From Willaertia magna (taxonomy: Eukaryota > Heterolobosea > Eutetramitea > Acrasida > Naegleriidae), in assembly GCA_902984215.1 (NCBI GenBank), contig CADWAF010000272.1, positions 1-51,553 on the forward strand: DNA of 51,553 nucleotides, written 5' to 3'. Below are positions 20,329 through 30,582 of this stretch, piece by piece (position 1 is the first letter of the stretch; each line of letters opens with the position of its first letter). The notes under the pieces are model-generated. The model made no database searches. It had not been told where the DNA came from and was given only the letters and a program-made list of their open reading frames with translations. Position numbers and translations under genes: made by a program.

Positions 20329-22440
20329 TTATACATTTTGATTTTCTTCTCTATCATCTTCATCTCTAATTAAGGATGAAGAAGATGCAAATGTACTACT
20401 TAGAGTTCTATTATCATTTTCACTATTATGAATATCTAAATGTGGTGAAGTATTTAAAAATTGATGTTCATTATAAGAATCAACTTGTAATTTACAAATA
20501 GCACATGTATTCTTTTGTTGTAACCAATTATCAATACATTCTTTATGAAATATATGAAAACAAGGTAATGTTCTTAATTCATCACCATCTTCATATTCAC
20601 ATAAACAAATAGGACATGTATTATTCTCTTTATCTCTACTATTATCATCATCATGTTTATAAATATGTGTAGGTAAAGAAGATAAAAATTCAGTAGATAA
20701 TCCTTGTTGTTGTGATGATTGTCTAGATGTACCCATTTGATCAATTTCTTGTAAAAATGTTAATAAAGTAGCTGCTCTTCTAGATGTTTCATCTACATTT
20801 TGATTATTATTTAAATCTCTAATAATTGAATGTAAATAAAGTAACATTAAAGGTGACATTGTAGTTCTATTATTTAATTGATTACGTAATTGTCTAGAAC
20901 CTTCAGATCCATTTAAAATATCTCTAACAGATTGTAATTCTTCATTTCCACTTGCAACACTTTCATCATCATCTGTTAAATTATTTGAATATCTATAATC
21001 ATAATATTTATTTATAATTTTTAATCTGAAAGTGACATAGATACAAATAAAAAACAAAGGTATTAAAATAGGTAAAAATATAATTAAAGGATGATACCAA
21101 TAAAAATTATTTAAATCAATATAATAACAAGATAAAATCATTGAAACAAATAAAGGAATACAAATAAAAGATAAAATCATTGCATCAATTCTATTCTTTA
21201 AAAGTTGTTTCTTTTGAGAATGATTTAAATTATTATCATTTTCAATTAATTCATTATTTAATTCTCTTCTTCTAATTTCTAAACCATTATATAAAGTAAT
21301 TAATAAAGAAGATATTGTCATAAAATTATCTTCTTTAATATTATTATTTTTATTTAAATTAGGTTTTAAAGTAAATGTACGTATTATATAAATTATACTA
21401 TATAATAATAATGCTGTATTTATACAAAATAAAGGTATCATTGAAAATGTAAATGGTAAAAGTAAAATAATTTGATCATATTTAAAACTTGTTAATAATA
21501 AATTTGTAAATATACAAATAAATATAGAAATACAAAATAAAAATAATTGTATAGGTGATTGTACACATCTATTTATAATTCCAAAATAAATAAATGTACT
21601 TATACATTCAATAAAACAATATACTATAAATGGTATAAATATACCATAATAAGGTAAATTATTTAATTTTTCTTTTAAATCTAATTTTAATGAAATTAAA
21701 ACTAAACAAATTGTTATTATAATTAATCCAATAAATATATTATATCCAATATATCTATCAATCTCTTTTCTTTTCTCTCTTTGTTGTGATCTTATTGAAC
21801 TATAAATTAATGGATCAGTTGTTCTAAATCTTAAATTACCTTGTTGTTCAATACTTAATCTACTTCTATATCTTTCAAATCTTCTTAATTGTCTTTTATA
21901 ATGTCTTCTCCATTTAATTATATCTTTTAATCCCCAAATAACTAAACTTATTAACATTGTAAATATCATTATATACGTTGGTATAAATACTATTGTTGTC
22001 CATCCAAATACCCATAATGGTGCTTCAAACATAAATGGTGATTCAATTTTAAAGAATATTAATAATAATTGTAAAAATATATAATATATTGTATAATTCT
22101 CATTAATTAATCCTGTCTTCCATATTGGTAATCTATTACTACCATGTCCAATATGAAATCCATTCACTTCTGTAAAATTTCTATGATTATGGCTATGATT
22201 GTGACTATTATTTCTTAGTAAATTTCTAAAGTTTAATAATTGTTGATTGTTACTTATAGTATTATTTGTAGTTGATTCTTGATGATTGTTATTATTACTT
22301 GTATTTATTGGAGGACTAGTGTTTTCATGCGCATTACTAGCTAGTAAATTCATTCTATCATCTTCGTCTATAATGTTATCATGATGATCTTCCGAAAAAT
22401 GATTTTCGTTATTGTTTGTTGTTATAGACTCATTCATCAT
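20329..22440 (-). CDS. Multi-spanning membrane RING-H2 E3 ubiquitin ligase
   Basis: This 703-aa protein has an Asn/His-rich cytosolic N-terminus, then about eight to ten hydrophobic segments (such as TIVFIPTYIMIFTMLISLVI, YNIFIGLIIITICLVLISL and YHPLIIFLPILIPLFFICIY) with a basic loop after the early ones, and a C-terminal RING-H2 finger: CPICLCEYEDGDELRTLPC, then HIFH and CIDNWLQQKNTCAIC (C3H2C3 ligands all present). Such proteins ubiquitinate membrane substrates in the secretory or endolysosomal pathway. The arrangement of membrane segments recalls TMEM185-type proteins fused to RING, but that is uncertain. A long Ser/Asp-rich region lies between membrane part and RING. Confidence 0.88.
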   Translation of the reverse strand: MMNESITTNNNENHFSEDHHDNIIDEDDRMNLLASNAHENTSPPINTSNNNNHQESTTNNTISNNQQLLNFRNLLRNNSHNHSHNHRNFTEVNGFHIGHGSNRLPIWKTGLINENYTIYYIFLQLLLIFFKIESPFMFEAPLWVFGWTTIVFIPTYIMIFTMLISLVIWGLKDIIKWRRHYKRQLRRFERYRSRLSIEQQGNLRFRTTDPLIYSSIRSQQREKRKEIDRYIGYNIFIGLIIITICLVLISLKLDLKEKLNNLPYYGIFIPFIVYCFIECISTFIYFGIINRCVQSPIQLFLFCISIFICIFTNLLLTSFKYDQIILLLPFTFSMIPLFCINTALLLYSIIYIIRTFTLKPNLNKNNNIKEDNFMTISSLLITLYNGLEIRRRELNNELIENDNNLNHSQKKQLLKNRIDAMILSFICIPLFVSMILSCYYIDLNNFYWYHPLIIFLPILIPLFFICIYVTFRLKIINKYYDYRYSNNLTDDDESVASGNEELQSVRDILNGSEGSRQLRNQLNNRTTMSPLMLLYLHSIIRDLNNNQNVDETSRRAATLLTFLQEIDQMGTSRQSSQQQGLSTEFLSSLPTHIYKHDDDNSRDKENNTCPICLCEYEDGDELRTLPCFHIFHKECIDNWLQQKNTCAICKLQVDSYNEHQFLNTSPHLDIHNSENDNRTLSSTFASSSSLIRDEDDREENQNV

Positions 22441-22695
22441 TATTTACTTCTATTAATTCTTCTTCTAAATCAACAATGTTTTAAAAAGATTTTTTTTAAA
22501 TAGTTCTCGGTAGAAGTTGCTGTTTTAAAAAAGCAATGCTATACGGTCAGTTGACGAAAAGAGTCTGAAATGGTGTAGTTGATGTGTTTTTTTCGATTCT
22601 ATTTAAATTATGGTCTGGTGCGTTTGAATCCTTGAGAAAGATTTAATGCGATTGCCGTCTAATTTTGAGTCGTGTTTCTTTAAAGAGTCAAAAAA

Positions 22696-23271
22696 ATGCT
22701 GAGGTTAGAAATTTTGTCACAAGTTATAGATAAAGGGGATTATTTACAAAATGTGATTAGCTTGTTAAATAACGAGTGGAAGATGTCGGATACGGTAAGA
22801 AGAGATATGTTGTTGAATAATGTTAGGAAACAGAAGGAAGATTTGGTGCCAGTAAACTTATTGTTAGTGGACGAAAATGAAAATGTAATATCACACGCTC
22901 AATTAATCAAAAGTCAACAAGATGTTTATGTTGTTGAATCAGTTGTTACCGCAAAAGAAAAACAAGGTAAAGGATATGGAAAGAAATTAATGGAGAAAGT
23001 ATGTGACTATTTATTGGAAGAGGTAAAAAAAAGAAACTCATCTACAGAAGAAGTAACACTTTACCTAAAAACAAACGTGTGGCAATTTTATGAAAAGTGT
23101 GGATTTACACAGTGTGACGCACCTACTGCAACAGGTAGGGTTTGCAGTAATTTGAATGACAAACAAATAAATTTATTGGCGAATATGCTTGCCAAAAAGG
23201 TGGAAAAGATTGAACCATCTCAGCATGCACAAAGCAGTGACGATGTTTGGATGAAAAAGACAATGAAATAA
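22696..23271 (+). CDS. GNAT acetyltransferase, NAA80-like
   Basis: This 191-aa GNAT-fold protein carries the acetyl-CoA loop EKQGKGYGKKLME (Q/RxxGxG/A) preceded by VYVVESVVTAKE. In animal NAA80 (NAT6), which acetylates the processed N-terminus of actin, the same region reads FVESVVV...RGxGxGRxLME, an NxEWxxS/R-type segment precedes it (LLNNEWKMSDTVRRDML here), and a VxFYxxxGF/Y motif follows (VWQFYEKCGFTQCDAP here). All three match, so an actin N-terminal acetyltransferase role is reasonable but rests on motif recall. The start at 22696 has a six-A context. It is divergent from the RING gene. Confidence 0.82.
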   Translation: MLRLEILSQVIDKGDYLQNVISLLNNEWKMSDTVRRDMLLNNVRKQKEDLVPVNLLLVDENENVISHAQLIKSQQDVYVVESVVTAKEKQGKGYGKKLMEKVCDYLLEEVKKRNSSTEEVTLYLKTNVWQFYEKCGFTQCDAPTATGRVCSNLNDKQINLLANMLAKKVEKIEPSQHAQSSDDVWMKKTMK

Positions 23272-23332
23272 GTTACATTGTAAAATACTAAATAATTATT
23301 TTATACAAAAACAAAAATTAATTGCGTTTTTT

Positions 23333-23480
23333 AGTGTACGTGGAAACGTGTTTATTGTGGGAAAAAGGATTGTACATTTCGTGTACTAAAGTGTACGTGG
23401 GAACGTGACAAATGGTGGTTAGGTGGGGTGTGGTAGTTGGGCATAAATAAGGGGAAGGAGGTCTGATGGAGGGGAGAGTG
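23333..23480. repeat. 18-bp repeats and a G-rich island between convergent genes
   Basis: The 18-mers at 23333-23350 and 23390-23407 (AGTGTACGTGG followed by A/G AACGTG) differ at one base. From about 23408 to 23480 the plus strand turns G-rich (GGTGGTTAGGTGGGG at 23414-23428), unusual for this AT-rich DNA and able in principle to form a two-tier quadruplex. On the minus strand this is the C-rich 3' flank of the importin mRNA. Confidence 0.6.
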
Positions 23481-23481
23481 A

Positions 23482-26155
23482 TTAAAATAACGATATCTTC
23501 TTAAAACTCTTCTTTGCTTTGTTACCTTTCTTCTTGGTTTCTGGATCAGATGAATTACATGCATCTTCTACTAAGTTTCTGATAAATTCTTGTTGGAGTA
23601 AATGTTTAATCTTCATACCATAAACAATAGCTAAATCACCAATAACAGAGACTGCATTTTTGAAAACTTCTTGATCAGTATTCTCATCTTCTGCTACAAT
23701 CTTAATAAAACCTAAAAGTGAGTCAACATATGGTGAAAATGCTGCAGGATTTTCTTTCTTAAAACCTATTAAAATACCAGTGTATGCTTCTAAAATATTT
23801 TCTCTTAAAAGATTTAAATATTGAACCATTTCTTCATCAGATGTATCAACTTGAGCTTCACAAGCTTGTTGTAAAATATTTGCAACAAATTGTAAATATT
23901 TTTCAAAATTGGCGCCAATAGCCAAAGCAATATCCCCAAATGATGCAATAATATTTGGTTTGACATTTCTATGTAAATCATTACTTTGTAAATTGCTTAA
24001 TAAAACTTGCATGATTGGGTCTGTATAGTTAAATAATTTTTCACGTAAAGCAATACATAAATCTCCAATAATGTTAACAGAAATTGTACATATGGATTCA
24101 TATTGGAATGTTTGTAAACCTTTTACTAAATGTGGGATGAAGTGTGGCATATATCTATCAAAATCTCCGCCAAGTGCAGAGGCTAATGCACCAACAGCCA
24201 AAAGTGTTTCTTCGTGAACACCAGCATGCTTAGATTCGAATATCTTTAAATATAGTCCCATCATTCTGTCAGCATATTTAGCGATTCTAAATTCTAATTT
24301 TCTTGAAGCAACTTGTAATGAACCACAAATTAAACCTTGGATTAATGAAATTTCTTCAGTTTGATTAACTTCAAGGGTTTGTGTTAAACGATTCAAAAGT
24401 TCTACAACAATCATTTCTAAAGTATCATATGTATCTCTTGCTGCGCTGTGAACAAGAGCACTAAGTGCTTCATAAGCGCAAATTCTTAAATTACTTTCAT
24501 GTGCATCACTTCTTAAAGTGGAACGTAAAAGCATTTCAGCTAAAGGTTGGAAATATTGAGATAATGGATATGTTTGCTTCTCATCACTAACTTCACCAGA
24601 AAATGCTTCAGCAATATTTAAAATTGTCCAACATGCTTTGCTACAAACTCTGGCTTCATCTTGAATTGCTGCATGTAAAGCTTGTAAAACATTTGGTAAA
24701 TGATTATTAATGAGTGGATCTGGATGGAATTCTGCGATTCTTCCCAATGTAAATACAGAGGTATCCTTAACTAAAACTATTGGATCTGAGACGTGTTTTA
24801 AAACAAATGGTATAGCTTGATCAATTAAAGCATTCATATTATCACTTGGTGGTGGACCATCAAGAATAGCAGAAAATGCTAAAGTAGCTGCTTCTTTAAA
24901 GTGCCAATCATTATTATCAATATTAGTTGATACAAAAGGCATAATTTCATTTACAATTGCATCACCAGTAACTTGAGCCATTGCAGAAACACAATTACCT
25001 GCATAATTACTGACACTCATGTCACCATCTTCTTGATATTCTTCTTGTTTAGTTAAACATTCAGTCATAAGCACAACTAATGGATTTAATGCAGATAAAA
25101 TAAATTGATAACATTCTCTTTCTGGTTGTTCATTAATTTCAATTGCAGTTTGAATTTCTTCTAATATTTTGCCTTCTGTCTCCGCTAAAGCTGTCCAAAA
25201 TTCAATTGCTTGTAATTTTACTTCTTCTGCCTCTGCTGGATCTCTTAATGATTTAGTAGTGATCTATTATTAAATATGTAATAATATATTAATATATTTC
25301 TAAAGATAAATACTTACATTAAATATTGCTTCCATATATGATTTCATAAAGCTATAATACAAAGTTCCGATTCTAACTAAGCATTCAAAAGATACTCTCC
25401 TTACTCTAACATCAGGAGATTGAGTGGATTCACAAACTACTTGCATAATATAATCTCTTTCAACTTGATTTTTAAAGTTTTCATCAATAAAAACTAAACA
25501 ATTAAGTAAAGCTTGTGTAGCTGCAAATTTAATATCATTATTCGAAGAATCTTTCATTCCTTGAATAACAGCTGTTAAAATTTGATTTGCTTGTTGTTTT
25601 AATACTGGTACATGACAAACTTCACATAAGAAACCCATTGCCATTAAACTAGATTGAACTCCGTGAGGTGTTTCAGGTTGAACTATATTTTGTAATAATT
25701 GCCCAATAACCTCAACCCACTGGTTATGAGGTAATTCGACGGAAGCAATTTCGGCTAAAACTTGAGCAGAAGTTTTTCTTGCTTCATATGTAGGTGAATG
25801 TAAAGTACGTAGAATTGTATATCTAATTTGTTTTTTAGTTTCTTCATCTTGTTGCATCCATTGCTGTTCTAAAACCTTTCGTTTTTGTACATCTTTTGAT
25901 TCTAAAACATTTTTTAATTGGATACCAGCAAGTTGTCTTATATGATTTGGTTTATTTTCATCTGCAAGTTCAGATACTAATAAAATCATGAATTTTGGCT
26001 ATAGGAAGATCATTAAAATATTAATACTTTAAAAATTTACTTACTAAATCATTTTGTTTAAGATTTTCCAGTATTGCTTCTGCTTGTGCACGTTGTTGAT
26101 TATCAGTGGCTTGAATTATAGTCAATAAAACTTGGGAAAAATCTCCAGAATTCAT
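23482..26155 (-). CDS. KPNB1: Importin subunit beta-1 (karyopherin beta)
   Basis: Three exons, 26155-26045, 25998-25318 and 25263-23482, with introns of 46 and 54 nt, give 857 aa, the usual length. HEAT repeats run throughout: RQLAGIQLKNVLESKD (importin-beta N-terminal region), DIKFAATQALLNCLVFI, WHFKEAATLAFSAILDGP, VLVKDTSVFTLGRIAEFHP and RVCSKACWTILNIAEAF are typical of the family. The protein binds importin alpha or cargo directly, docks on FG nucleoporins and releases on RanGTP. The last exon is open upstream of its first ATG and must be spliced to exon 2 at AIFN-ITTKSLRDP. The C-terminus is Lys-rich. Confidence 0.96.
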
Positions 26156-26300
26156 CTCAGATATCTATATTTTTTTTTCAAAAATATTGAAATTTTTATT
26201 TTCTTCTTCTCCTTCATTCTTCTTAAAAATTACAAAGCCTAGAATTCCGATAGAAGTGAAACAAGGAAGGTTTCAATAATTTTGTGGAATTGAAAAAAAA

Positions 26301-27818
26301 ATGAATACAGCATCCACAAATAACAGTAGTGGTAAAAAGAAACAAAGAAGACAAAGGAAAGGGAATAAGAAACAACATTTTCTTGATAAAGTACAAAATA
26401 AACCAGCAATAAAATTAGTTGATCCACTTGAGGGAGATATAAGTAAAACAATAGTTCAATTAACGAAAGATTGTGCCGCAACAGATGATTCAATACGTTT
26501 TTCAGCACTTGAAAAATTACCATCTGTTTTAAAAACATTAAATTTTCATGAAAGAGATTTAGAAACAAATTTTATTGATTTTAGAAAATTATGGAAAGGA
26601 GTATTATATGGATTTTGGTTATGTGATGGAGTATTTAAACAACATGAAATGGCTAAATTAATGAGTGAATTAATATTTTCGATTGTTAATTTAAATGTTG
26701 AAAATCCAGAAGAATTACCAATTTCCTTTTTAAGAGCTTTTTATGATGAATTATATGAGGTATGGAGTAGATTAGATAAACATCGTATGGATAAATATTT
26801 AATGTTAATTAGAAAGGTTACTCAACAAAATTTTGTATTTCTAAATAAGTATTTACATTATAGTACTGATGCAGTTGAAGAATATTTAACACATATATTA
26901 AAAGAAGGTATTTTTGATAATTTTGAAAGAATTTCTTTTTCAACAATTCAAATTCATATTATTGAAATGTTTTTATTAGAAATTGTTAGATATGGTGGTC
27001 CACAAGAAGATAATGATGAGGACTATCATTTAAATGAAGATGTTTTAATGGAATTTATTTCTTTCTTTATTGAACATTTTGCTAAAACTATACATTCAGG
27101 TGTTATTAAATCATACAAAGAAGATTTATTTAATTTATTACTCCAGTATGAAGAACCAACTGCATTTAGTGGAGATGAAGTTTTAGAATTAGATGAAGAA
27201 GAATTACCTTTAGATGAATTTGGTAATCCTATAAAGATTACTAAGGATAGACCTTTACCAATTAAATTTAAACGTATCGCTGATGAATTTAAGAAATATA
27301 CTGAAGGTTTCCAAAATTCTGATCTTTGCAAAGAGTACACAGCAAGATTTTCTGATAGAGTTAATACAGTAGATGATATTTATGCTGAATTGGAAGAATT
27401 GCAAGAAAAGAATGAAGAAAAGAAGAGAAAGAAAAAGAAGAAGAATAATAATAAGGCTGAAAGTGGAATTTTATTGAAAAAACAACAAGATGAAGAGAAG
27501 AGAAAATTGGAAGAACAAAAAAGAAAAGAAGAAGAGGAGAGAAAGGCAAAAGAATTAGAAGAATTAAAGAAACAAAAAGAGGCAGAAAAACTAAATCGTT
27601 TAAAAGATATGGTACTCAAACTGAAAAAAGAAAAACAATCAAAGAAATCAAAAAGAGTTCAATTTATCCTAGAACAAAATCAAGTTAAAACTTTCGAAAA
27701 GAAAGATATAGTTCCTAAAGTTCCCTTAGATTTAACTAATTCTCCATCTAGAGGTTTATTAAAACGTAAATCATATGTTGGAAAAGAAAATTCATCGGAA
27801 TTGAAAAAGAAAAAATAA
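26301..27818 (+). CDS. RRP1: RRP1/Nop52-family rRNA processing protein
   Basis: This 505-aa protein starts with a basic nucleolar-type stretch (GKKKQRRQRKGNKKQHFLD), then the Nop52 domain at about residues 60-260: FRKLWKGVLYGFWLCDGVFK, VWSRLDKHRMDKYLMLIRK and FLLEIVRYGG match the conserved pattern. A Lys/Glu coiled-coil region (about residues 370-450) and a basic tail follow. RRP1 works in pre-60S ribosome assembly and 27S/5.8S rRNA maturation in the nucleolus. The ATG at 26301 sits in a long A-run. It is divergent from importin beta across 145 bp and ends 15 bp from the convergent LYR gene. Confidence 0.92.
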   Translation: MNTASTNNSSGKKKQRRQRKGNKKQHFLDKVQNKPAIKLVDPLEGDISKTIVQLTKDCAATDDSIRFSALEKLPSVLKTLNFHERDLETNFIDFRKLWKGVLYGFWLCDGVFKQHEMAKLMSELIFSIVNLNVENPEELPISFLRAFYDELYEVWSRLDKHRMDKYLMLIRKVTQQNFVFLNKYLHYSTDAVEEYLTHILKEGIFDNFERISFSTIQIHIIEMFLLEIVRYGGPQEDNDEDYHLNEDVLMEFISFFIEHFAKTIHSGVIKSYKEDLFNLLLQYEEPTAFSGDEVLELDEEELPLDEFGNPIKITKDRPLPIKFKRIADEFKKYTEGFQNSDLCKEYTARFSDRVNTVDDIYAELEELQEKNEEKKRKKKKKNNNKAESGILLKKQQDEEKRKLEEQKRKEEEERKAKELEELKKQKEAEKLNRLKDMVLKLKKEKQSKKSKRVQFILEQNQVKTFEKKDIVPKVPLDLTNSPSRGLLKRKSYVGKENSSELKKKK

Positions 27819-27833
27819 ATTATTAAATATTAT

Positions 27834-28055
27834 TTACACAATTCCACCAATGTTTTTTTCTAAAAATTCTAATCCTTTTTTATACATTTTATCTTGTAAA
27901 ACTGCTCTTTCTTTTTTATTTACTATTTTACTAGCAACTTCAAATTCTTCTCTTATTCTTTTCTTAAAATAATCTTTGTTTGAATATTTAATTGTTGTCA
28001 TTCCTTGTTTTAAAATTTTTCTGTAAAGCGATAGAACATCTTGCTTAGAAACCAT
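27834..28055 (-). CDS. Small LYR-motif mitochondrial protein
   Basis: The 73-aa protein starts MVSKQDVLSLYRKILKQG, carrying the LYR tripeptide followed by the family's downstream Phe (KKRIREEFEVASK), and is predicted to fold as a three-helix bundle. LYR proteins act in mitochondria as subunits or assembly factors for iron-sulfur clusters and respiratory complexes, bound to acyl carrier protein. Which LYRM it is cannot be told. The frame is open to 28127, but the ATG at 28055 has an A-rich context and starts directly ahead of the LYR helix, so it is preferred. Confidence 0.83.
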   Translation of the reverse strand: MVSKQDVLSLYRKILKQGMTTIKYSNKDYFKKRIREEFEVASKIVNKKERAVLQDKMYKKGLEFLEKNIGGIV

Positions 28056-28225
28056 TTTTTTTAATTTTACAATAGAATAGAAAAGGTGTCTTGTTTGAAG
28101 CTCATTAATTAAATTGATTGTTTTCACTTTACTTTCAATCTAAAAACCATACAAAACGCTTGTTGGTTACAGCATGTTTGAACTAACAAAAGTAATCTTC
28201 TGTAGTTTTTCATTCAAATCAAAAA

Positions 28226-28720
28226 ATGTCAAAGAGGAATAAAGGAACAGTCCAAAGTGATTGCAGCTTATGCGGAAAACAAATAACAAAGAGATATTGG
28301 ATTAGAGAAGAGAATGTAGCTTTTATGAGACAAGTTTCTTCTAATGCTGAAGTTGGAAATCAGTGTTGTAAGACTTGTTATTCTCGTGCAAGAAAGCTAC
28401 AAGTACAAGAAGAAAAAAGAAAAGAAGAAGAGGAAGATAATGAAGAAGAATTCGTCTTAGAGGAATCTTCATCTTATGAAGGTACATCGGAAGTTATAAA
28501 AAGAGAAAATGAAGAAGAACAAGAAGAAACATCCTCTAACAATACCAAAAAACGAAAAAGTAATACCACAACCGGAGTAGAAGAAACAATAAATGAAATA
28601 ACATCTTCTCTTCCAAAGAAAAGAATAGAAGATATACAACTAGAAACAAAAGAAGAAAATGATAAATTAATAATTAATATTAAAATAATTTTAAACAAAC
28701 CCACTAAACAGCAACAATAA
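28226..28720 (+). CDS. Small CxxC/CCxxC zinc-finger-like protein
   Basis: This 164-aa protein has a putative zinc site built from CSLCGKQ near residue 13 and QCCKTCYSRARKL near residue 47, about 30 residues apart, with a Trp/Arg-rich segment (RYWIREENVAFMRQ) between. The rest is a strongly acidic low-complexity region (EEKRKEEEEDNEEEF), a basic stretch (KKRKSN) and a short Ile/Leu-rich C-terminus (LIINIKIILNK). A nuclear protein is plausible from the KKRK run. I do not recognise the family. It is tightly packed between the LYR gene and the histidine phosphatase gene on the same strand (35 bp to the next ATG). Confidence 0.7.
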   Translation: MSKRNKGTVQSDCSLCGKQITKRYWIREENVAFMRQVSSNAEVGNQCCKTCYSRARKLQVQEEKRKEEEEDNEEEFVLEESSSYEGTSEVIKRENEEEQEETSSNNTKKRKSNTTTGVEETINEITSSLPKKRIEDIQLETKEENDKLIINIKIILNKPTKQQQ

Positions 28721-28755
28721 TAAAATTTAAATTAAGAATTTCTTTTAAGAAAAAA

Positions 28756-29715
28756 ATGCTGGGTAATACTAGGAATAAGAAAGTTTTAACACAAATTTAT
28801 AAGCATCGGAGTTATAGAAATAATTATTTATTATCTCTTTTGAGTGAAAAAAAGAACCAAAAACGAGATTTTTGTACATGCCATTTGCAACAAAATAAAT
28901 TTTATGACGAAAAAGCAATTTTAAATAGCATTGATTATAATAAACACGATTTAATTAAACATGACCATAGTTTTCGTATTTTATTACTCAGGCATTGTCA
29001 ATCTGTAGCTAACACTAACAAAGATATTTATTTACAAACATCAGATCATACTATTCCATTAACAAAAGAAGGGATGGAACAAGCCAGAATTTTAGGTAAA
29101 ATTATAAAGAAATATTATCAGAAATTAAGCGATAAAAATCATGAACATATGAAGGCTAGAATATGGTCTAGTTGTTATGAAAGGTCAATTGAAACAAGTA
29201 TGATTATAAGAGAAGAGGCTCATGAATATATTACAGATTTAAGAGAACATATTTTATTAGGGCAAGTATTAAAATCATTATTTAATTAATAATTAATGTT
29301 ATTTAGTGAACAACAATTTGGTTTATTTGAAGGATATCCACTGTCCACTCTACAGGAGAAATTCCCGATTGAGTTTGCTTATTTTCAAAAACAAGTTGAA
29401 GCAGAAGGAAGATTTTGGGCTAGGGCTCCAATGGGTGAATCAAGATTTGACGTAGCTAAACGTATTCATCAATTTTTTGGTACATTACATAGAGATACAG
29501 ATAGAGATCCTAATTCTTATAATACAATTATAGTAACTCATGGTGTTGCTATTCGTGCTTTTTTAATGATGTGGTTTCATTTGTCTTATAAATGGTTTGA
29601 ACATGAAAAGAATTATAATAATGGAGTAATTAGAATTATCAATAATAACAAAGATGAAGGTAATTTATTTGATGGATTTGAACCAGCCAATGGAGAAATG
29701 GATCTTAAGTTTTAA
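28756..29715 (+). CDS. Histidine phosphatase, AT74-like, with a GC-AG intron
   Basis: Exons 28756-29261 and 29307-29715 give 304 aa. Motifs are LLLRHCQSVANTN (the RHG loop, here RHC), SDHTIPLTKEGMEQA, the second-half signature EQQFGLFEG, FWARAPMGESRFDVAKR and the catalytic IVTHGVAIRAF. The plant AT74 and bacterial phosphoglycerate-mutase-like phosphatases share this pattern; the substrate is unknown. The intron 29262-29306 must start with GCAAGT, because the GT six bases further on would lead to an immediate stop. The Cys in place of Gly after the catalytic Arg-His is a variation seen in some family members. The first 70 residues are Lys-rich without domain features. Confidence 0.88.
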
Positions 29716-29802
29716 TTATTATTGTAAATTATGTTGTAATCATCATTTTCACATCATTACTAAGTAATTTAATCAAATGATAAATTTTTTAAAAAAAAAA
29801 GA

Positions 29803-30582
29803 ATGAAAAAACAATGTTTATTGAAATGTATTTCTTTTCACAAAATAAAACTCAGTCACTATTCAGTGAATATGATTATTAAGAATAACATTAATAGTGG
29901 CAGCAATGAAACGATTAAAAAGACGAATAATAACAATAATCCATACGTATTTCATCATTCAGAAAAGTTGTGGCACCTTTCCGAAGCAGAAAAAGAAGCA
30001 ATTGTTGCAGATATGCAAAAAAATTGGAAAGAACACTTTCCTACAAGATCAAGTTATGTTAAAAAGATGAATCAATTATATAATTTAAGAAAAGTAAATG
30101 AGTTTCTTAAAGCCTTTAGAATAATGAAGTTAGAAGAAGAGCATTTCTTTGACTATCCATATGGCAAACAATTGTTCTATCTCTTTTTATTAATTACTAT
30201 TATAGGCTTACCTATTAATGTCTACATAACAGAAATGAAAGCTAGAGAACCAGTTTTGGAATTTGAAAAGAAGTTTGGAAAAGAAGGCTACGAATCATTG
30301 AAATCTATTGCCTTTGAGATATCAGAGGATGATGCCAGGGAAAGATTAGCTTTAATGGAACAAAAGAAACAAATTCAGGCTGGAAGTGAAAAGGTTCAAC
30401 CTGTTGTGGATGAGAAATTCAAGTTATTAGGTTGTGCAAGATTATTTCCAAACAAAGATTATAATGGTATTGTTAAACAACAGGAAGAAAGAGATGAACA
30501 AATGAAAAAAGAAAAAGTGATTAAGGATATCCCTACCTTTGTGTTTTCTTATGAGGATCCAGATACCACTACTGACAAGTAA
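29803..30582 (+). CDS. Unidentified single-pass membrane protein
   Basis: The 259-aa protein has a basic N-terminus, then a hydrophobic segment at about residues 124-142 (LFYLFLLITIIGLPINVYI) and a charged C-terminal domain rich in Glu, Lys and Asp. The stretch SEAEKEAIVADMQKNWKEHF before the membrane segment is helical. The first 35 residues (MKKQCLLKCISFHKIKLS) are basic and amphipathic and could be a mitochondrial presequence; this is inference. No family was recognised. The start at 29803 is preceded by a long A-run. Its stop is at 30580-30582, and the next gene on this side converges from 31143. Confidence 0.7.
   Translation: MKKQCLLKCISFHKIKLSHYSVNMIIKNNINSGSNETIKKTNNNNNPYVFHHSEKLWHLSEAEKEAIVADMQKNWKEHFPTRSSYVKKMNQLYNLRKVNEFLKAFRIMKLEEEHFFDYPYGKQLFYLFLLITIIGLPINVYITEMKAREPVLEFEKKFGKEGYESLKSIAFEISEDDARERLALMEQKKQIQAGSEKVQPVVDEKFKLLGCARLFPNKDYNGIVKQQEERDEQMKKEKVIKDIPTFVFSYEDPDTTTDK

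Noticed and set aside
23908..23920. TTGGCGCC inside the importin beta coding region
   Set aside because: It is part of conserved coding sequence, so it was not counted as an E2F-like promoter site.
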